Source: Rhizobium altiplani (GTDB lineage: Bacteria; Pseudomonadota; Alphaproteobacteria; Rhizobiales; Rhizobiaceae). Taken from it: a DNA stretch of 64,000 bases. The stretch is taken from assembly GCF_001542405.1 (NCBI RefSeq), contig NZ_LNCD01000011.1, forward strand, positions 1 to 64,000. The letters are read 5' to 3'. Position numbers and translations under genes: made by a program. How positions within the stretch are numbered: position 1 is the stretch's first letter; the number at the start of each line of letters is the position of its first letter. The notes beneath the pieces are model-generated. The model saw nothing but the letters and a program-made list of their open reading frames with translations. It ran no database searches and was not told the origin of the DNA. This document shows, in pieces, positions 8,081 through 15,875 of the stretch.

Positions 8081-9079
8081 TCAAAAGCTTCCAATCTTCT
8101 CGCGGTTGGCCTCGATCCAGGCATGCATGTCGCTATCGCTCATCCAATCCTTGTTATTGTCGCTTGAATAAACAAAGCCAGGCGAGACTTTCGTGCCATC
8201 CTTTATGCGCTCCTTGGACAGCGCCCAGTCATGGATCGCTGGAAGGACCTTGAAATGATCTTTGTATTCATAGGTGTAGAAGGAATCTTCAGCTCCGATC
8301 ATCTGTTCATGGAGCTTTTCTCCGGGGCGAATTCCAACGATCTCATGTCTCGCGCCCGGAGCGATGACGCGCGCGAGATCGGTTACACGCATGGACGGTA
8401 TCTTCTTAACGTAGATTTCGCCGCCTTCCATGTCCTCGAAGGCATGCCAGACGAGTTCCACGCCTTGTTCCAGTGAGATCATGAAACGGGTCATTCTCTC
8501 GTCCGTGATCGGCAATACGCCCGTACCACGAATAGACATGAAGAATGGAATGACAGATCCACGCGATCCCATGACATTGCCGTATCGCACTACGGCGAAA
8601 CGTGTATCGTGGCTGCCGCTGTAGGAGTTGGCCGCGACAAACAGCTTGTCCGAGGCGAGTTTGGTCGCGCCATATAGGTTGACGGGGCTGCTGGCCTTGT
8701 CCGTCGAGAGTGCAACGACGCGTTTTACACCCTTGTCTATGCACGCGTCGATGAGGTTCATCGCGCCGTTGATATTGGTTTTCACGCACTCGAATGGATT
8801 GTACTCCGCGGTCGGGACAATCTTGGTCGCAGCTGCATGAACCACGTAGTCCACGCCGTCCAAGGCGCGATACAGACGCTCCCTATCACGGACGTCGCCG
8901 ATGAAGAATCTTATGCGACTATCCCCTGCGAATTTTTTCGCCATCTCCCACTGCTTCATCTCGTCGCGAGAGAGGATAATGATCTTTTTCGGCTTGAAAT
9001 GTGCGAGCGTCATTGGAACGAAGCTGTTTCCAAACGAGCCTGTCCCGCCGGTGATTAGAACCGTTGCGTTGTGTAACAT
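8081..9079 (-). CDS. pseB: UDP-GlcNAc 4,6-dehydratase (inverting) PseB
   Basis: First committed step of pseudaminic acid synthesis: dehydrates UDP-GlcNAc and inverts C5. The 332-residue short-chain dehydrogenase has the NAD loop TGGTGSFG near residue 10, the SLSTDKASSPVN-like strand and an active-site YGATK motif. The ATG at 9079 follows a GAAGG ribosome-binding site at about 8 bases. It is the first gene of the minus-strand pse operon, so the promoter should lie in 9080-9300. PseB rather than the FlaA1/CapD long form is supported by length and by the downstream pseC. Confidence 0.94.
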   Translation of the reverse strand: MLHNATVLITGGTGSFGNSFVPMTLAHFKPKKIIILSRDEMKQWEMAKKFAGDSRIRFFIGDVRDRERLYRALDGVDYVVHAAATKIVPTAEYNPFECVKTNINGAMNLIDACIDKGVKRVVALSTDKASSPVNLYGATKLASDKLFVAANSYSGSHDTRFAVVRYGNVMGSRGSVIPFFMSIRGTGVLPITDERMTRFMISLEQGVELVWHAFEDMEGGEIYVKKIPSMRVTDLARVIAPGARHEIVGIRPGEKLHEQMIGAEDSFYTYEYKDHFKVLPAIHDWALSKERIKDGTKVSPGFVYSSDNNKDWMSDSDMHAWIEANREKIGSF

Positions 9080-9664
9080 CTTTTGGGCCTTCGTTGATTG
9101 GCAATCCTGGCGCTGGTATCCAGTTAAAGCCGACAAATCAATGGAAATTGACGAGACTATCCATGAATTGGCCGAATCTCATATAGTCAAAGCAGCGGCG
9201 GAGCGTTGAATTGAACCGTCGGACTCGCTATCAAGAAATGTGATACTCGCAGTGCGGAGGAAGATGACAAGCGGCGTGACGTTGTTCTTCGCGCCCTCCA
9301 CCGAAATCCCCGACTGTGGTGCGCGGCCGCGGTTCTGGCGAGCCGAGGAAGGGCTGTTGCTGCCTGTCTGCCGGCGCACGCCATCCCGGCGACTTGGCGC
9401 TTTCCGACGTATTGCTCAATATCGCATCTTTTCGTGGCCACCGCGCTTGTGCCGGCTTTCGTAGCGCCGACGAAGAAGCACATTCGTGAAGCAACTCACA
9501 AATTCTGAAGCTCGAGATTAAATGACATTTCGCTTGAGGCTAGTGCTCTTACCACTGGGGTTGGGGCTTCTCTCGCGGTCTATGCTTGAATTTTCCTCCT
9601 TCTCATGTGAAACAGCCTCACGATCAAATGGCCACTGCCTCGTTGGGGCGAGATTGCGAGAATT
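9080..9664. other. Divergent intergenic region between pse and pentose-lipid clusters
   Basis: No convincing gene. It separates the minus-strand pse operon from the plus-strand HAD-UbiA gene, so both promoters probably lie here. On the minus strand a TTGACT hexamer near 9187 could be a pseB -35 element, but no good -10 follows. A short minus-strand peptide at 9445-9480 (FFVGATKAGTS) resembles the P-loop of sulfotransferases, but the frame decays at once. Confidence 0.45.
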
Positions 9665-11143
9665 GTGCTCAATATGGAAGAAGTCCGTGAGGTCGTTGTA
9701 GCAACGGGTACTAGCGACGATATTTCAGAATTGCCGATTGTTGTCGATCTCGATGACACGTTAATCGTGACGGACACACTTTACGAGCAAATCGTGACGG
9801 GATTATTCACGCGCCCTGTTGGGATCTTGCACGCGTTCTTCAGTCTCTCGAAAGGGCGAGCGGCGTTAAAAGCGCAACTTGCGCGCGAAATCGATCTAAC
9901 GCACACGACGCTTCCTATCCGTGAAGATTTGGTTGAGTGGCTTCATCATCAGGCGGACCGCGGACGCGAAATTCATCTCTGCTCGGCCGCCGCCCAGCCA
10001 GTCGTCGACGCTATGGCCGCGCGGCTCGGCATTTTTGAGAGCGCAACCGGCTCGGCTGAGGCAAACTTAAAGGGCGAAGCAAAGGCGGCTTATTTGAAGC
10101 AGCGCTTCCCGGAAGGGTTCATTTACGCAGGCGATAGCGCGGCCGATCTCGCTGTCTGGAAGGCGGCGAGCGGGATCGTGCTCGCTGGCGTTTCCCCGTC
10201 GGTCGCCAAAGCGGCACGAAATCTCGACAAACCCATTGAAGCCGAATTTAAGAACAAGCAACTGTCTTCCAAGGATCTACTGAAGGCCCTGCGTGTCCAT
10301 CACTGGTCTAAGAACGTACTGATCTTCCTCCCTTTAATTTTTGCTCACGCTTGGGACGACTTGTCTCTGATTGGCCGTACCTTTCTCGCATTCATTTGCC
10401 TTCTGATGATTACGTCAGCCACTTATCTCCTAAACGACTTGGCAGATCTTAATGCGGACCGTCAGCATTGGTCGAAGCGCAACCGCGCGCTTGCCAGTGG
10501 CCGCATGTCGATTCCGGTAGGCTTAGCGCTTGCCGGGATATTGCTTGCCGTTGCATTTGCGTCGGCGATAGTCCTCGCTCCCGCCTTCGCAGGCGCACTC
10601 GCGAGCTATCTTGTGCTCACTGGATCGTATTCGCTTGGCCTGAAACGTGTGCCTCTGCTAGACACTCTGATTATCGGCGTACTCTTTACAATACGCATTA
10701 TCATGGGGATTGTTCTCATCAGCCAGCCTAGCCCCGCGTGGCTTTTAACATTTTCAGTTTTCTTTTTCTTCTCCTTGGCGGTCACCAAACGGCATACGGA
10801 GATTATTCGGGCCGGGGTAACAGGTGAAGCCCATAGCCTCGCAAGTCGGGGTTATCGCGTGGAAGATGCACCATTGACTCTGACATTGGGCATTGCCTCC
10901 GCTGTCGCATCCCTTGTCGTTCTCGTGCTATTCATCATCGAGGAGATGTTGCCGGCGAGCCTCTATAGCCATCCGCAGTTGCTGGCGGGAATGCCACTCG
11001 TTCTATCCATATGGCTGGGGCGCATCTGGTTGCTCGCCCATCGCGGTCATATGAATGATGACCCGGTAAGCTTCGCATTGCGGGACCGGATTAGCCTAGC
11101 GCTCGGTGGCATCGTTTTTGCTCTCTTTCTGGCTGCCCTATGA
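9665..11143 (+). CDS. HAD phosphatase-UbiA prenyltransferase fusion (polyprenyl-P phosphoribosyltransferase-like)
   Basis: A 492-residue fusion. Residues about 22-185 are a HAD hydrolase: DxDxT motif at 28-32 (DLDDT) and GDSAADL at 156-162. Residues about 203-492 form a UbiA-type membrane enzyme with about eight or nine helices, the NDLADLNAD Mg-diphosphate motif at 257-265 followed by KRNRALASG, and a second polar loop near YSLGLKRVPLLD. The NDxxDxxxDRxHxxKRxRxxAxG string is shared with mycobacterial Rv3806c, which transfers 5-phosphoribose from PRPP to decaprenyl phosphate. Inference: the HAD domain removes the 5-phosphate, giving polyprenyl-P-ribose in one protein. The start is GTG 9665 or ATG 9674; neither has a strong ribosome site. 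The stop overlaps the next gene by four bases. Confidence 0.85.
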   Translation: MLNMEEVREVVVATGTSDDISELPIVVDLDDTLIVTDTLYEQIVTGLFTRPVGILHAFFSLSKGRAALKAQLAREIDLTHTTLPIREDLVEWLHHQADRGREIHLCSAAAQPVVDAMAARLGIFESATGSAEANLKGEAKAAYLKQRFPEGFIYAGDSAADLAVWKAASGIVLAGVSPSVAKAARNLDKPIEAEFKNKQLSSKDLLKALRVHHWSKNVLIFLPLIFAHAWDDLSLIGRTFLAFICLLMITSATYLLNDLADLNADRQHWSKRNRALASGRMSIPVGLALAGILLAVAFASAIVLAPAFAGALASYLVLTGSYSLGLKRVPLLDTLIIGVLFTIRIIMGIVLISQPSPAWLLTFSVFFFFSLAVTKRHTEIIRAGVTGEAHSLASRGYRVEDAPLTLTLGIASAVASLVVLVLFIIEEMLPASLYSHPQLLAGMPLVLSIWLGRIWLLAHRGHMNDDPVSFALRDRISLALGGIVFALFLAAL

Positions 11144-12474
11144 TCCAATTTTCGACGTCCGATGAGATCAGATCATGGGGAGGTGTCATTCGGGCACCCC
11201 ATAAGGTGGCTAGGCCTACGTGGCAGGACGACCTTCCCGAAGCTTTAATAGCCGCAAGAAAAGACGACCTTCCGATCCTAGCGACCGGGCTGCGTCGATC
11301 CTACGGCGACACTTGCCTCAATCCGGACGGTGCGCTGCTGGACATGACTTCCGTCGACAGAGCGATATTCTTCGACCCGGACAGACTGCTCTTACGGGCC
11401 GAAGCTGGCATTTCGTTCGATGTGCTGCTGCAAATGCTTGTAAGAAAGGGCTTCTTTTTGCCAGTTACGCCTGGCACGCGCTTTGTCACTTTGGGCGGGG
11501 CGATCGCCAACGACGTTCACGGTAAGAACCATCACGCAGCGGGGACACTCGGGCGCTGGGTAAGGCGTATTGGTTTGTTGCGCTCGGACGGCAGTCAGCT
11601 CGAGCTGACTCCACAGGACAATACCGGACTGTTTTCAGCAACGATCGGGGGCCTGGGACTGACCGGCATCATCACTTGGGCTGAAATTGAGGTGATGCAC
11701 ATCGATAGTGCGATGATGGACATCGAGAATGTTCCTTTTGCCAATCTCGATGAGTTCTTTCATGTCTCGCGAGAGAGCGAGGACGTATTCGACTACACCG
11801 TCTCCTGGATTGACTGCCTCGCGAAGGGCAAAGATCTGGGGCGTGGCCTGTTCACCCGAGGAAACCATGCCCAAAAAGGCGCGCGGCTGCCATCCAGAGC
11901 CGATCCCAAACTGAACATGCCGCTGAACTTTCCCGGCTTCATTCTTAATAGGCTTTCGATCGGCGCCTTCAATCGCCTGTACCATTGGAATGGAAGTCGC
12001 AAGGCCGGTCGTGGAACCGTTCCGATCCATCCATTCTTCTATCCCCTCGACGCAATCGGCCACTGGTACCGGATGTATGGTCGGCGCGGAATGTATCAGT
12101 ATCAATCCGCCGTCCCCCCGGAGAACGAGCGGGATGCCACCAAGGCGATGCTCGAGACAATCTCATCTGCAGGTGAAGGGTCGTTCCTCGCCGTCCTCAA
12201 GACGTTTGGCAGTAAGCCATCGCCCGGTATGCTGTCATTTCCGCGCCCTGGGACAACCTTGGCGCTCGATTTTCCAAACCGGGGAGCATCGACGCTGCAG
12301 TTGATGGACCGGCTGGACGCGATCGTGCGCGAGGCGGGCGGCCGGCTCTACCCTGCCAAGGACGGCAGAATGACGGTGGATATGTTTCGCTCGGGCTTTC
12401 CACAGTGGCGGGACTTCGCCAAATACGTGGACCCCAATTTCCAATCGCATTTTTGGAAACGGATCGCTCAATGA
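11140..12474 (+). CDS. DprE1-like FAD oxidase of polyprenylphosphoryl-ribose
   Basis: A 444-residue VAO-type FAD oxidoreductase resembling DprE1 (Rv3790), which oxidises C2 of decaprenylphosphoryl-ribose. The FAD domain shows LRRSYGDTCLN at 51-61 and TPGTRFVTLGGAIANDVHGK leading into NHH at 131-132, almost the mycobacterial string. The C-terminus has GGRLYPAKDGR with K407 aligning to DprE1 K418. The residue aligning with the benzothiazinone-reactive Cys387 is Ala375 (TLALDFP). It starts four bases inside the upstream gene (ATGA) and is followed at 16 bases by the DprE2-like gene. The same pair acts in arabinose synthesis in mycobacteria. Substrate here is inferred, not shown. Confidence 0.88.
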   Translation: MIQFSTSDEIRSWGGVIRAPHKVARPTWQDDLPEALIAARKDDLPILATGLRRSYGDTCLNPDGALLDMTSVDRAIFFDPDRLLLRAEAGISFDVLLQMLVRKGFFLPVTPGTRFVTLGGAIANDVHGKNHHAAGTLGRWVRRIGLLRSDGSQLELTPQDNTGLFSATIGGLGLTGIITWAEIEVMHIDSAMMDIENVPFANLDEFFHVSRESEDVFDYTVSWIDCLAKGKDLGRGLFTRGNHAQKGARLPSRADPKLNMPLNFPGFILNRLSIGAFNRLYHWNGSRKAGRGTVPIHPFFYPLDAIGHWYRMYGRRGMYQYQSAVPPENERDATKAMLETISSAGEGSFLAVLKTFGSKPSPGMLSFPRPGTTLALDFPNRGASTLQLMDRLDAIVREAGGRLYPAKDGRMTVDMFRSGFPQWRDFAKYVDPNFQSHFWKRIAQ

Positions 12475-12490
12475 ATAGGAGTGCAGCGCA

Positions 12491-13228
12491 TTGCGGGTGA
12501 TTGTACTAGGCGCGACATCAGCGATTGCTGAGGCAACCGCGCGCCTCTACGCGGCAGAAGGCGCGGATCTGTTGCTTGTCGGACGGCATGCCGGAAAGCT
12601 GTCGTCGATTGCCTCCGACCTCAAGATCCGCGGCGCGAGTAGAGCGGAAACCGCAGTTCATGACCTGGCCTCGGTGCAGGGCGTGGATGCGACGCTTGGC
12701 GATTTCATCCGCCAATTGGGCGGCGTCGATCATATCCTCATAGCCTACGGCATTCTCGGCGACCAGGCTGACGCCGAACGCGATCAATCGGTCGCTAATG
12801 ACATTCTGCAGATCAACTTCAACTCGGCTGCCGCCTGGTGTCTAGCCGCGGCCGCCGAGCTGGAGCGACAGGGTCGTGGCTCGCTCGTCGTCATCGGGTC
12901 TGTGGCCGGGGACCGCGGCCGCCGCGCCAATTTCGTATATGGCGCCGCCAAAGCCGGCTTGGCCGCCCTCATCGAGGGTATCGCGCACCGTTTTGCAACC
13001 AAGGGCCCTCGTGCCGTCATAGTCAAGCCAGGCCCGACAATCACCCCAATGACGGAAGGCTTTGATCGCAAGGGCCTGCTATGGGCAACGGCTCCTCAGG
13101 TCGCAGCCGTCGTTCGAGCCGCGGCCGATCGGGGTGGTCCGGTCGTCTATGCCCCATGGTTTTGGCGCTATATCATGCTGATCATCCGCAACCTGCCGAG
13201 CGCCATCTTCAACCGGATGGACATATGA
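12491..13228 (+). CDS. DprE2-like short-chain reductase
   Basis: A 245-residue short-chain dehydrogenase. It has the cofactor loop GATSAIAEATA at the N-terminus, the catalytic serine strand VVIGSVAGDRG and YGAAKAG as the YxxxK pair, and a hydrophobic C-terminal segment (WRYIMLIIRNLPSAIF). This matches DprE2 (Rv3791), which reduces the 2-keto intermediate made by DprE1 to the arabinose form. The start is a TTG at 12491 behind AGGAG; a GTG at 12497 is possible. The stop overlaps the epimerase gene. Together with DprE1 it would epimerise C2 of a lipid-linked ribose at the inner face of the membrane. Confidence 0.85.
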   Translation: MRVIVLGATSAIAEATARLYAAEGADLLLVGRHAGKLSSIASDLKIRGASRAETAVHDLASVQGVDATLGDFIRQLGGVDHILIAYGILGDQADAERDQSVANDILQINFNSAAAWCLAAAAELERQGRGSLVVIGSVAGDRGRRANFVYGAAKAGLAALIEGIAHRFATKGPRAVIVKPGPTITPMTEGFDRKGLLWATAPQVAAVVRAAADRGGPVVYAPWFWRYIMLIIRNLPSAIFNRMDI

Positions 13229-14160
13229 TGGGGAAGATCATCATCACCGGGGCCGCAGGGCTTGTCGGCCAGAACGTCATTGCCCGGCTGAAGAGGATAC
13301 CCAACCTCAAGATCGTCGGTATCGACAAGCATGCGAGCAATACAGCGTTATTGCGCAAGCTCCATCCCGAGATCGACGTCATCGAGGCGGATCTCGCCAC
13401 CGAAGGGGCATGGATGGATGCCTTTGCCGGCGCGGATGCCGTGCTGTTGAACCAGGCCCAGATCGGCGGCCTGGACGAGCAGGAGTTCGTCGACAACAAC
13501 GTTGTGGCGACCGAAAAGATCGTGGCGGCGATGCGCAGGCATTCCACTCCCTATTTCGTCCACATCTCCTCGTCCGTGGTCAATTCCAAGGCGGATGATT
13601 TCTATACCCGCTCCAAGACCACCCAGGAACGGTTCATCGATACCGTGACCGACATTCCGCATATCGTTCTGCGCCCGACTTTGATGTTCGGTTGGTTCGA
13701 CCGCAAGCACCTGGGCTGGCTGCGCCGCTTCATGGACCGCGTGCCGGTCTTCCCCATCCCCGGCAACGGCGAGTTCATTCGCCAGCCGCTCTATGTCGGC
13801 GACTTTGCCAATATCATCATTTCGTCGCTCACCAACCGGACGACGGGCACCTACGACATTTCCGGCCTGGAGCAGGTCCACTACGGCGACCTGATCGGAC
13901 TGATCCATCAGACAGTGACGCCCAGGGCCCGCATCGTCCACATCCCCTATTATCTGTTCTGGGTACTGCTGTTCGTCTACGGCAAGTTCAGCAGCAAGCC
14001 GCCTTTCACCACCAGCCAGCTCGAAGCGCTGGTCATTCCGGAAACCTTTGCGGTGATCGACTGGCCGTCAATCTTCGGGGTGACTGCCACGCCGCTGCGC
14101 AACGCGATTGCTGAAACCTATCTCGATCCGCGCTACAGCAGCATCGTACTGGACTTTTAG
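13225..14160 (+). CDS. NAD-dependent epimerase/dehydratase
   Basis: A 311-residue extended short-chain dehydrogenase with the NAD loop TGAAGLVG near residue 9, the HISSSVV strand and YTRSK as active-site YxxxK. The C-terminal part contains a hydrophobic segment (YYLFWVLLFVYGKF) that may attach it to the membrane. The substrate is unknown; a nucleotide sugar or lipid-linked sugar is plausible from the context. The start at 13225 overlaps the DprE2-like stop as ATGA; a second ATG at 13228 is equally possible. It is coupled to the FAD oxidoreductase nine bases downstream. Confidence 0.8.
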   Translation: MMGKIIITGAAGLVGQNVIARLKRIPNLKIVGIDKHASNTALLRKLHPEIDVIEADLATEGAWMDAFAGADAVLLNQAQIGGLDEQEFVDNNVVATEKIVAAMRRHSTPYFVHISSSVVNSKADDFYTRSKTTQERFIDTVTDIPHIVLRPTLMFGWFDRKHLGWLRRFMDRVPVFPIPGNGEFIRQPLYVGDFANIIISSLTNRTTGTYDISGLEQVHYGDLIGLIHQTVTPRARIVHIPYYLFWVLLFVYGKFSSKPPFTTSQLEALVIPETFAVIDWPSIFGVTATPLRNAIAETYLDPRYSSIVLDF

Positions 14161-14169
14161 GAGAAGAAC

Positions 14170-15453
14170 ATGAGCCGTATTGTGGTCATCGGCGCGGGCG
14201 CCATGGGTCTGGCAGCCGCGCACCGGGCCGTGCAGCTCGGGCATGAAGTCGATCTGATCGAGGCGGATTCGGTTGCGGGCGGCATGGCTGCACATTTCGA
14301 TTTTGGCGGCCTGTCGATCGAGCGCTTTTATCATTTCGTCTGCAAGTCGGACGAGCCCACCTTCGCACTGATGCGCGAACTCGGCATCGGCGATAAGATG
14401 CGCTGGCGCCCGACGTCGATGGGCTATTTCATGAAGGAGCGCATCCACCCGTGGGGCGACCCGATCTCGCTGCTGCGCTTCCCGCATCTGAGCCTGATTG
14501 CCAAGATCCGGACCGGCCTGCAGATGTTCCTGACGACGAAGACCAGCAATTTCGCGTCGATCGAACGCAAGACGGCGCGGCAATGGCTCGAGGGCGGCTC
14601 CGGCAAGGAGGTCTACAACACGCTGTGGAAGCGTCTGATGGACCTGAAGTTCTATGAGCTTGCTGACGGCATCTCCGCTTCGTGGATCGCCACCCGTGTG
14701 CGCCGCATCGGCAACTCTCGCCGCTCGATCTTCCAGGAAGAGCTGGGCTATATCGAAGGCGGCAGCCAGACATTGGTCGATGCGTTGGTATCCGCCTATA
14801 CGGCCAAGGGTGGCCGGCTGCACCTGTCGACGCCGGCCGAGAAGGTGGAAACCGAAAATGGCAAGGTAACGGGCGTGACAGCCGGCGGCCGGTTCTTCCC
14901 TGCGGACGCCGTGATTTCGACCATACCGACGCCGCTAATCTCGACGCTCGTCCCCGATCTACCCTCAGATTCGAAGGCAAAGTACGATGAGATCCGCAAC
15001 ATTGGTGTCGTCTGCCTACTGTTCAAGCTGAAGAAGTCGGTGAGCCGGAATTTCTGGGTCAACATCGTCGACGAGAGCATTGATATTCCGGGGTTGATCG
15101 AATTCTCCAATTTGCGCCCAGTCGGCGACACGATTGTCTACGTGCCCTATTACATGCCGGTGACACAGCCGAAGTGGAAATGGAGCGACCAGCAATTCAT
15201 CGACGAGGCCTTCGGCTATATCCGCAAGGTTAATCCGGACATTGCCCAGACCGATTTGGTCGACGCCAAGGTCGGGCGGCTAAAATATGCCCAGCCGGTC
15301 TGCGAACCGAACTTCATGGCCAAGCTGCCGCCCATCCAGACGCCTATTGGCGGGCTGCAGATCGCTGATACGTGTTACTATTATCCCGAGGATCGCGGTA
15401 TTGCCGAAAGTGTTCGTTACGGGCGCGACATGGCGGAGGCGGCCTCAAGGTGA
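14170..15453 (+). CDS. NAD(P)/FAD-dependent oxidoreductase (amine oxidase/HemY-like)
   Basis: A 427-residue flavoprotein with the dinucleotide motif IGAGAMGLAAAHRAVQLG at the N-terminus, EADSVAGGMA, and a C-terminal FAD contact around YYYPEDRGIAESVRYG. The family includes protoporphyrinogen-oxidase-like enzymes and relatives of UDP-galactopyranose mutase found in polysaccharide loci. Its reaction is not known; oxidation or isomerisation of a sugar in the pentose-lipid pathway is inferred from its place between the epimerase and GtrA. A good GGAG-type site precedes ATG 14170. The stop overlaps the next gene as GTGA. Confidence 0.78.
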   Translation: MSRIVVIGAGAMGLAAAHRAVQLGHEVDLIEADSVAGGMAAHFDFGGLSIERFYHFVCKSDEPTFALMRELGIGDKMRWRPTSMGYFMKERIHPWGDPISLLRFPHLSLIAKIRTGLQMFLTTKTSNFASIERKTARQWLEGGSGKEVYNTLWKRLMDLKFYELADGISASWIATRVRRIGNSRRSIFQEELGYIEGGSQTLVDALVSAYTAKGGRLHLSTPAEKVETENGKVTGVTAGGRFFPADAVISTIPTPLISTLVPDLPSDSKAKYDEIRNIGVVCLLFKLKKSVSRNFWVNIVDESIDIPGLIEFSNLRPVGDTIVYVPYYMPVTQPKWKWSDQQFIDEAFGYIRKVNPDIAQTDLVDAKVGRLKYAQPVCEPNFMAKLPPIQTPIGGLQIADTCYYYPEDRGIAESVRYGRDMAEAASR

Positions 15454-15875
15454 CCAACAAATTGTCTCGCGCGCTGTCGCGACCTTTCGTCCGATTTGCT
15501 CTTTCCGGCGGCGTCGCGGCTGCAATCAATATCCTGTCTCGAATGGCGTTGTCGCAAGTGACGACCTATTCGGTTGCAATCGTATGCGCCTACGTTGTCG
15601 GCATGACAACCGCGTTCGTTCTCATGAAGCTCTACGTCTTCGAAAAATCCGCAAGGCACGCTGGATCCGAATATCTGCGCTTCGCAGGCGTCAACGTTAT
15701 TGCACTCGTACAAGTTTGGGCCGTAAGTTTGATTTTGGCGCGAAACGTATTCCCCCTAATCAATTTTCATTTTCACGCAGAAACAATAGCTCATGTGATT
15801 GGAGTGCTAAGCCCTATAGCTACCAGCTACTTCCTTCATAAGTATTTCACGTTCGGAGGCCCTAACGTTGCGTGA
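15450..15875 (+). CDS. GtrA-like membrane protein (lipid-linked sugar translocation)
   Basis: A 141-residue protein with four hydrophobic segments and the GtrA-family N-terminus FVRFALSGGVAAAINILSRM, plus a C-terminal SYFLHKYFTFG. GtrA proteins are thought to move undecaprenyl-phosphate-linked sugars across the inner membrane. The mycobacterial DprE1/DprE2 locus also has a GtrA-family gene next to it (Rv3789). The start is a GTG at 15450 overlapping the previous stop. It overlaps the next gene by eight bases, so the three genes are coupled. Confidence 0.87.
   Translation: MTNKLSRALSRPFVRFALSGGVAAAINILSRMALSQVTTYSVAIVCAYVVGMTTAFVLMKLYVFEKSARHAGSEYLRFAGVNVIALVQVWAVSLILARNVFPLINFHFHAETIAHVIGVLSPIATSYFLHKYFTFGGPNVA

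Noticed and set aside
9445..9480. Minus-strand peptide FFVGATKAGTS resembling a sulfotransferase P-loop
   Set aside because: Only about a dozen residues match and the frame loses all similarity at once; chance or an unrecognisable relic.
13348..13941. A 197-residue minus-strand frame opposite the epimerase gene
   Set aside because: Shadow of a gene with clear NAD-binding and YxxxK motifs; rich in repeated charged residues.
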